Positions 57,934-60,000 of a DNA stretch of 60,000 nucleotides are shown piece by piece. The position numbers and the translations under genes were made by a program. The notes under the pieces were generated by a model. That model was not told the DNA's origin and made no database searches. It saw only the letters and a program-made list of their open reading frames with translations. This stretch comes from Cryptomeria japonica (lineage: Eukaryota > Streptophyta > Pinopsida > Cupressales > Cupressaceae). The stretch is from the NCBI RefSeq assembly GCF_030272615.1, contig NC_081411.1:158390471-158450470 (forward strand), in the 5' to 3' direction. Every line of letters begins with the position of its first letter. Positions within the stretch are counted from its first letter, which is position 1.

Positions 57934-60000
57934 GTTCCATGTAGACCTTGACAATGCAAGAATCCAACACTTTCTGAGCCTAAGGCATGCAAGAAGAAAG
58001 TAATGGTAGGTCAGCAATTGACTATTGAACATCTGAAACTCGCACATCCTCCTTGGGAAGTTGTCCCTTGTAGACAACCAAATCTGCGATATTGAAAATG
58101 GGAGACAAAGCAATATCAGATGGCAAATCAATCTTGTAGGCATTAGAGCTCCATGCTTGGCTAAAACTTTACAAGGGCCTATTCTCCTCATTTGTAGCTT
58201 GTTGGGAACCCCTTTCTGAAGTCGAGCCTTGTTCAAATGTACCATCACCAAATCTCCAACTAAAAATTGCACATCTCTCCATGTGGTATCAACTCGGGCT
58301 TTAACTTTTTGTGAAGAATCTTAGAGAGCTCGCCTGACTTGGTCATGAACCTCCTTCATAGATTGAGCAACATCATCAACTGGACCACTTCTATGTGATA
58401 GATTACCAAGATCGTGTAATTCCATAACACCTCGTGCGTGCATACCATACACTATCTCAAAAGGACTCTTCCTAGTAGATCTATTGACACTGTCATTGTA
58501 GGCAAACTCTGCCTGGTGAAGAACCTGATCCCAAATCTGTCCATATTCTTTTGTCAAGCACCTTAAAAGGTTTCCAAGTGTCCTATTGACCACCTTTGTT
58601 TGGCCATTTGTTTGGGGATGATAGGCTGAACCAAAAGACAAGTTAGTTCTTAGTCTTTTCCAAAGAGTTTTCCAAAAATTTCCAAGGAATTTGACATCTC
58701 TATCTAAAATAATATTGACTGGAAAACCAGGGATTCTTATAACCTCTTTGAAAAACAAGTGTGCAATGTGACTAGCATCATGGGTAGTTTTACAAGGAAC
58801 AAAATGTGCCATCTTACTGAATCTGTCAACAACAATAAAAATGCTATCACAGCCAAGTTTTCTTTTGGGTAATCCAGCCACAAAATCCATACATACACAT
58901 TCCCATGGCCTTGTAGGAATAGGTAATGGCTGATAAAGGCTAGCATTAGTAGTTGTACCTTTAGCTTTCTGACAAACCATACACTACTCAACATAACTTC
59001 TGATATCCCTCTGCATTTTGGGCCAATAGTAGAACCTTTGAACAAGTTCCAATGTCTTATTAAGGCCAAAATGACCACTCAAATATCCATTGTGATTTTC
59101 TTGGATCATATTTTCCCTCATCGATCCTTTGCAAACACATAGTTGTCCACCTTTAAACAACAAACCATTCTGCAAAGTAAAGTCAGCATATTCACTATAA
59201 AAGTGATTCTGAAATTCTTGACAAACCTTGTAAATGGTTGCAAAATCTTTATCATTGGGGTACAAATCCTTGAAGTAATCAACTCCAATACTCTAAATAT
59301 GCACTTCTTGTACTGTTAGTAGCCTTCTACTCAAAGCATATGCTACTTTATTACACTATCCTTTCTTATTCTTAAAAGAAAAAGTATATGACTGCAAATA
59401 GTCAACCCATTTAATGTGCCTATGACTCAACTTATCTTGTGAATTCAGAAAACTTAAAGCTTGATTATCTATGTAAACAACAAACTCCTTAGGTAACAGA
59501 TAGTGCCTCCACTTCCTAAGAGCTTGGACAAGAGCATACAGCTCAAGATCATAGGATGAATACTTCTAGCATCTTTGAGATTCTCACTAAAGAAAGCTAC
59601 AAGTCTATTCTCTTGACTCAAAATAACACCAACTGTTATATTACTTGCATCACATTCAATTGTGAACAACTTTTCAAAACTAGGAAGAATGAGTACGGGT
59701 TGTGTAGCTACCTTTTGTTTCAAAAGTTCAAACCCTTTGTTAGCAGCATTGGCCCACTGAAACTTAGTCTTAACTCCTCCTTTGATGCTATCCAGCATGG
59801 GTGCACAAATCTCACCGAACCCTCTAATAAACTTCCTGTAGAACAGTGCCAAACCATGAAAACTTCTTACTTCACTTGATATCTTTGGTGTTGGCCAATT
59901 TGTGATGGCTTCCACCTTTAATGTGTCCATCTTCAAATCTCCTCCTAAAAGTACAAATCCAAGATAGACAAGTTCCTGCTTCATAAACTCACACTTCTCC
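57934..60000 (-). pseudogene. second chromovirus pol (RT end, RNase H, integrase, cut chromodomain)
   Basis: Runs in from the right window edge. 59469-59984: end of RT ([26 protein letters not shown]) and RNase H start ([14 protein letters not shown]). A frame shift near 59570 leads to the rest ([19 protein letters not shown]). Integrase 58321-59265: HHCC finger with a stop before CMVCQKA; core with MDFVAGL and ILDRDVKF, then GQTKVVNRTLG, where Lys (58594-58596) replaces the catalytic Glu. The C-terminal barrel (VGDLVMVHLNKARL) is followed by a frame change and a chromodomain start (KVLDSCIVK, VYMEL) that is broken at 57934 by the Tat LTR. Closely related to, but clearly diverged from, the chromovirus at 30534-38443. 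Confidence 0.88.

Overview
The window looks like intergenic DNA from a large, transposon-rich seed-plant genome. It is AT-rich and packed with old LINEs and Ty3-type LTR retrotransposons of the Athila-like, Tat and chromovirus lineages, nested inside one another. Degenerate telomere-like (CCCTAA-type) tracts lie between them. A gymnosperm would fit, because the elements are long, old and heavily mutated and I see no host gene, but the sequence alone does not settle the species. I found no intact protein-coding gene, tRNA, rRNA or CRISPR array. Every recognisable coding region is a transposon pseudogene with stops or frameshifts.

Layout, left to right. (1) 1-984: degenerate telomere-like repeat, then AT-rich DNA with a 197-bp tandem duplication. 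(2) 985-15790: LINE-A on the minus strand (ORF1, then ORF2 with endonuclease, RT, zinc-binding and RNase H parts). It is split by an 8.6-kb Athila-like element on the plus strand (1995-10578) with two 1283-bp LTRs and a perfect CACAC target duplication. (3) 15791-18430: telomere-like and AT-rich spacer. (4) 18440-29520: LINE-B on the plus strand, same family as LINE-A and head-to-head with it. It is split by a 5.0-kb non-autonomous minus-strand LTR element (20759-25781, CTACT duplication, tRNA-Trp primer site) that carries only a gag-like frame. (5) 29520-39155: 3' part of a third LINE (LINE-C), split by a 7.9-kb minus-strand chromovirus (30534-38443, GTCTT duplication, tRNA-Met primer site). 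(6) 39498-41400: relic of a PIF1-type, Helitron-like helicase, interrupted by a 992-bp element with 33-bp terminal inverted repeats (40311-41302). (7) 41303-46716: mostly unassigned DNA, with two strong hairpins near 46.1-46.35 kb. (8) 46717-46990: 3' end of a minus-strand chromovirus-like element. (9) About 47160-57933: Tat-lineage Ty3 element on the plus strand with RNase H, a second archaeal-type RNase H and integrase. It has a 3' LTR, but I find no 5' LTR. It sits inside the chromodomain end of another minus-strand chromovirus (57934-60000, running off the window).

How the parts relate: four of the five clear insertions are embedded in another transposon and keep visible junctions. Differences between LTR pairs, counted by eye, are about 3% (Athila-like), 5% (chromovirus) and 10% (non-autonomous element), which gives a relative order of insertion. 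Catalytic residues are lost in RT or integrase of all four autonomous LTR elements. Most stops are of the kind made by C-to-T change, as expected for long-methylated repeats. The least explained items are the inverted-repeat element, the shared hairpin and the ORF1/ORF2 ATGA overlap in the LINE family, the gag-only element, the 46.3-kb hairpin, and an unassigned reading frame downstream of the LINE-C RNase H domain.
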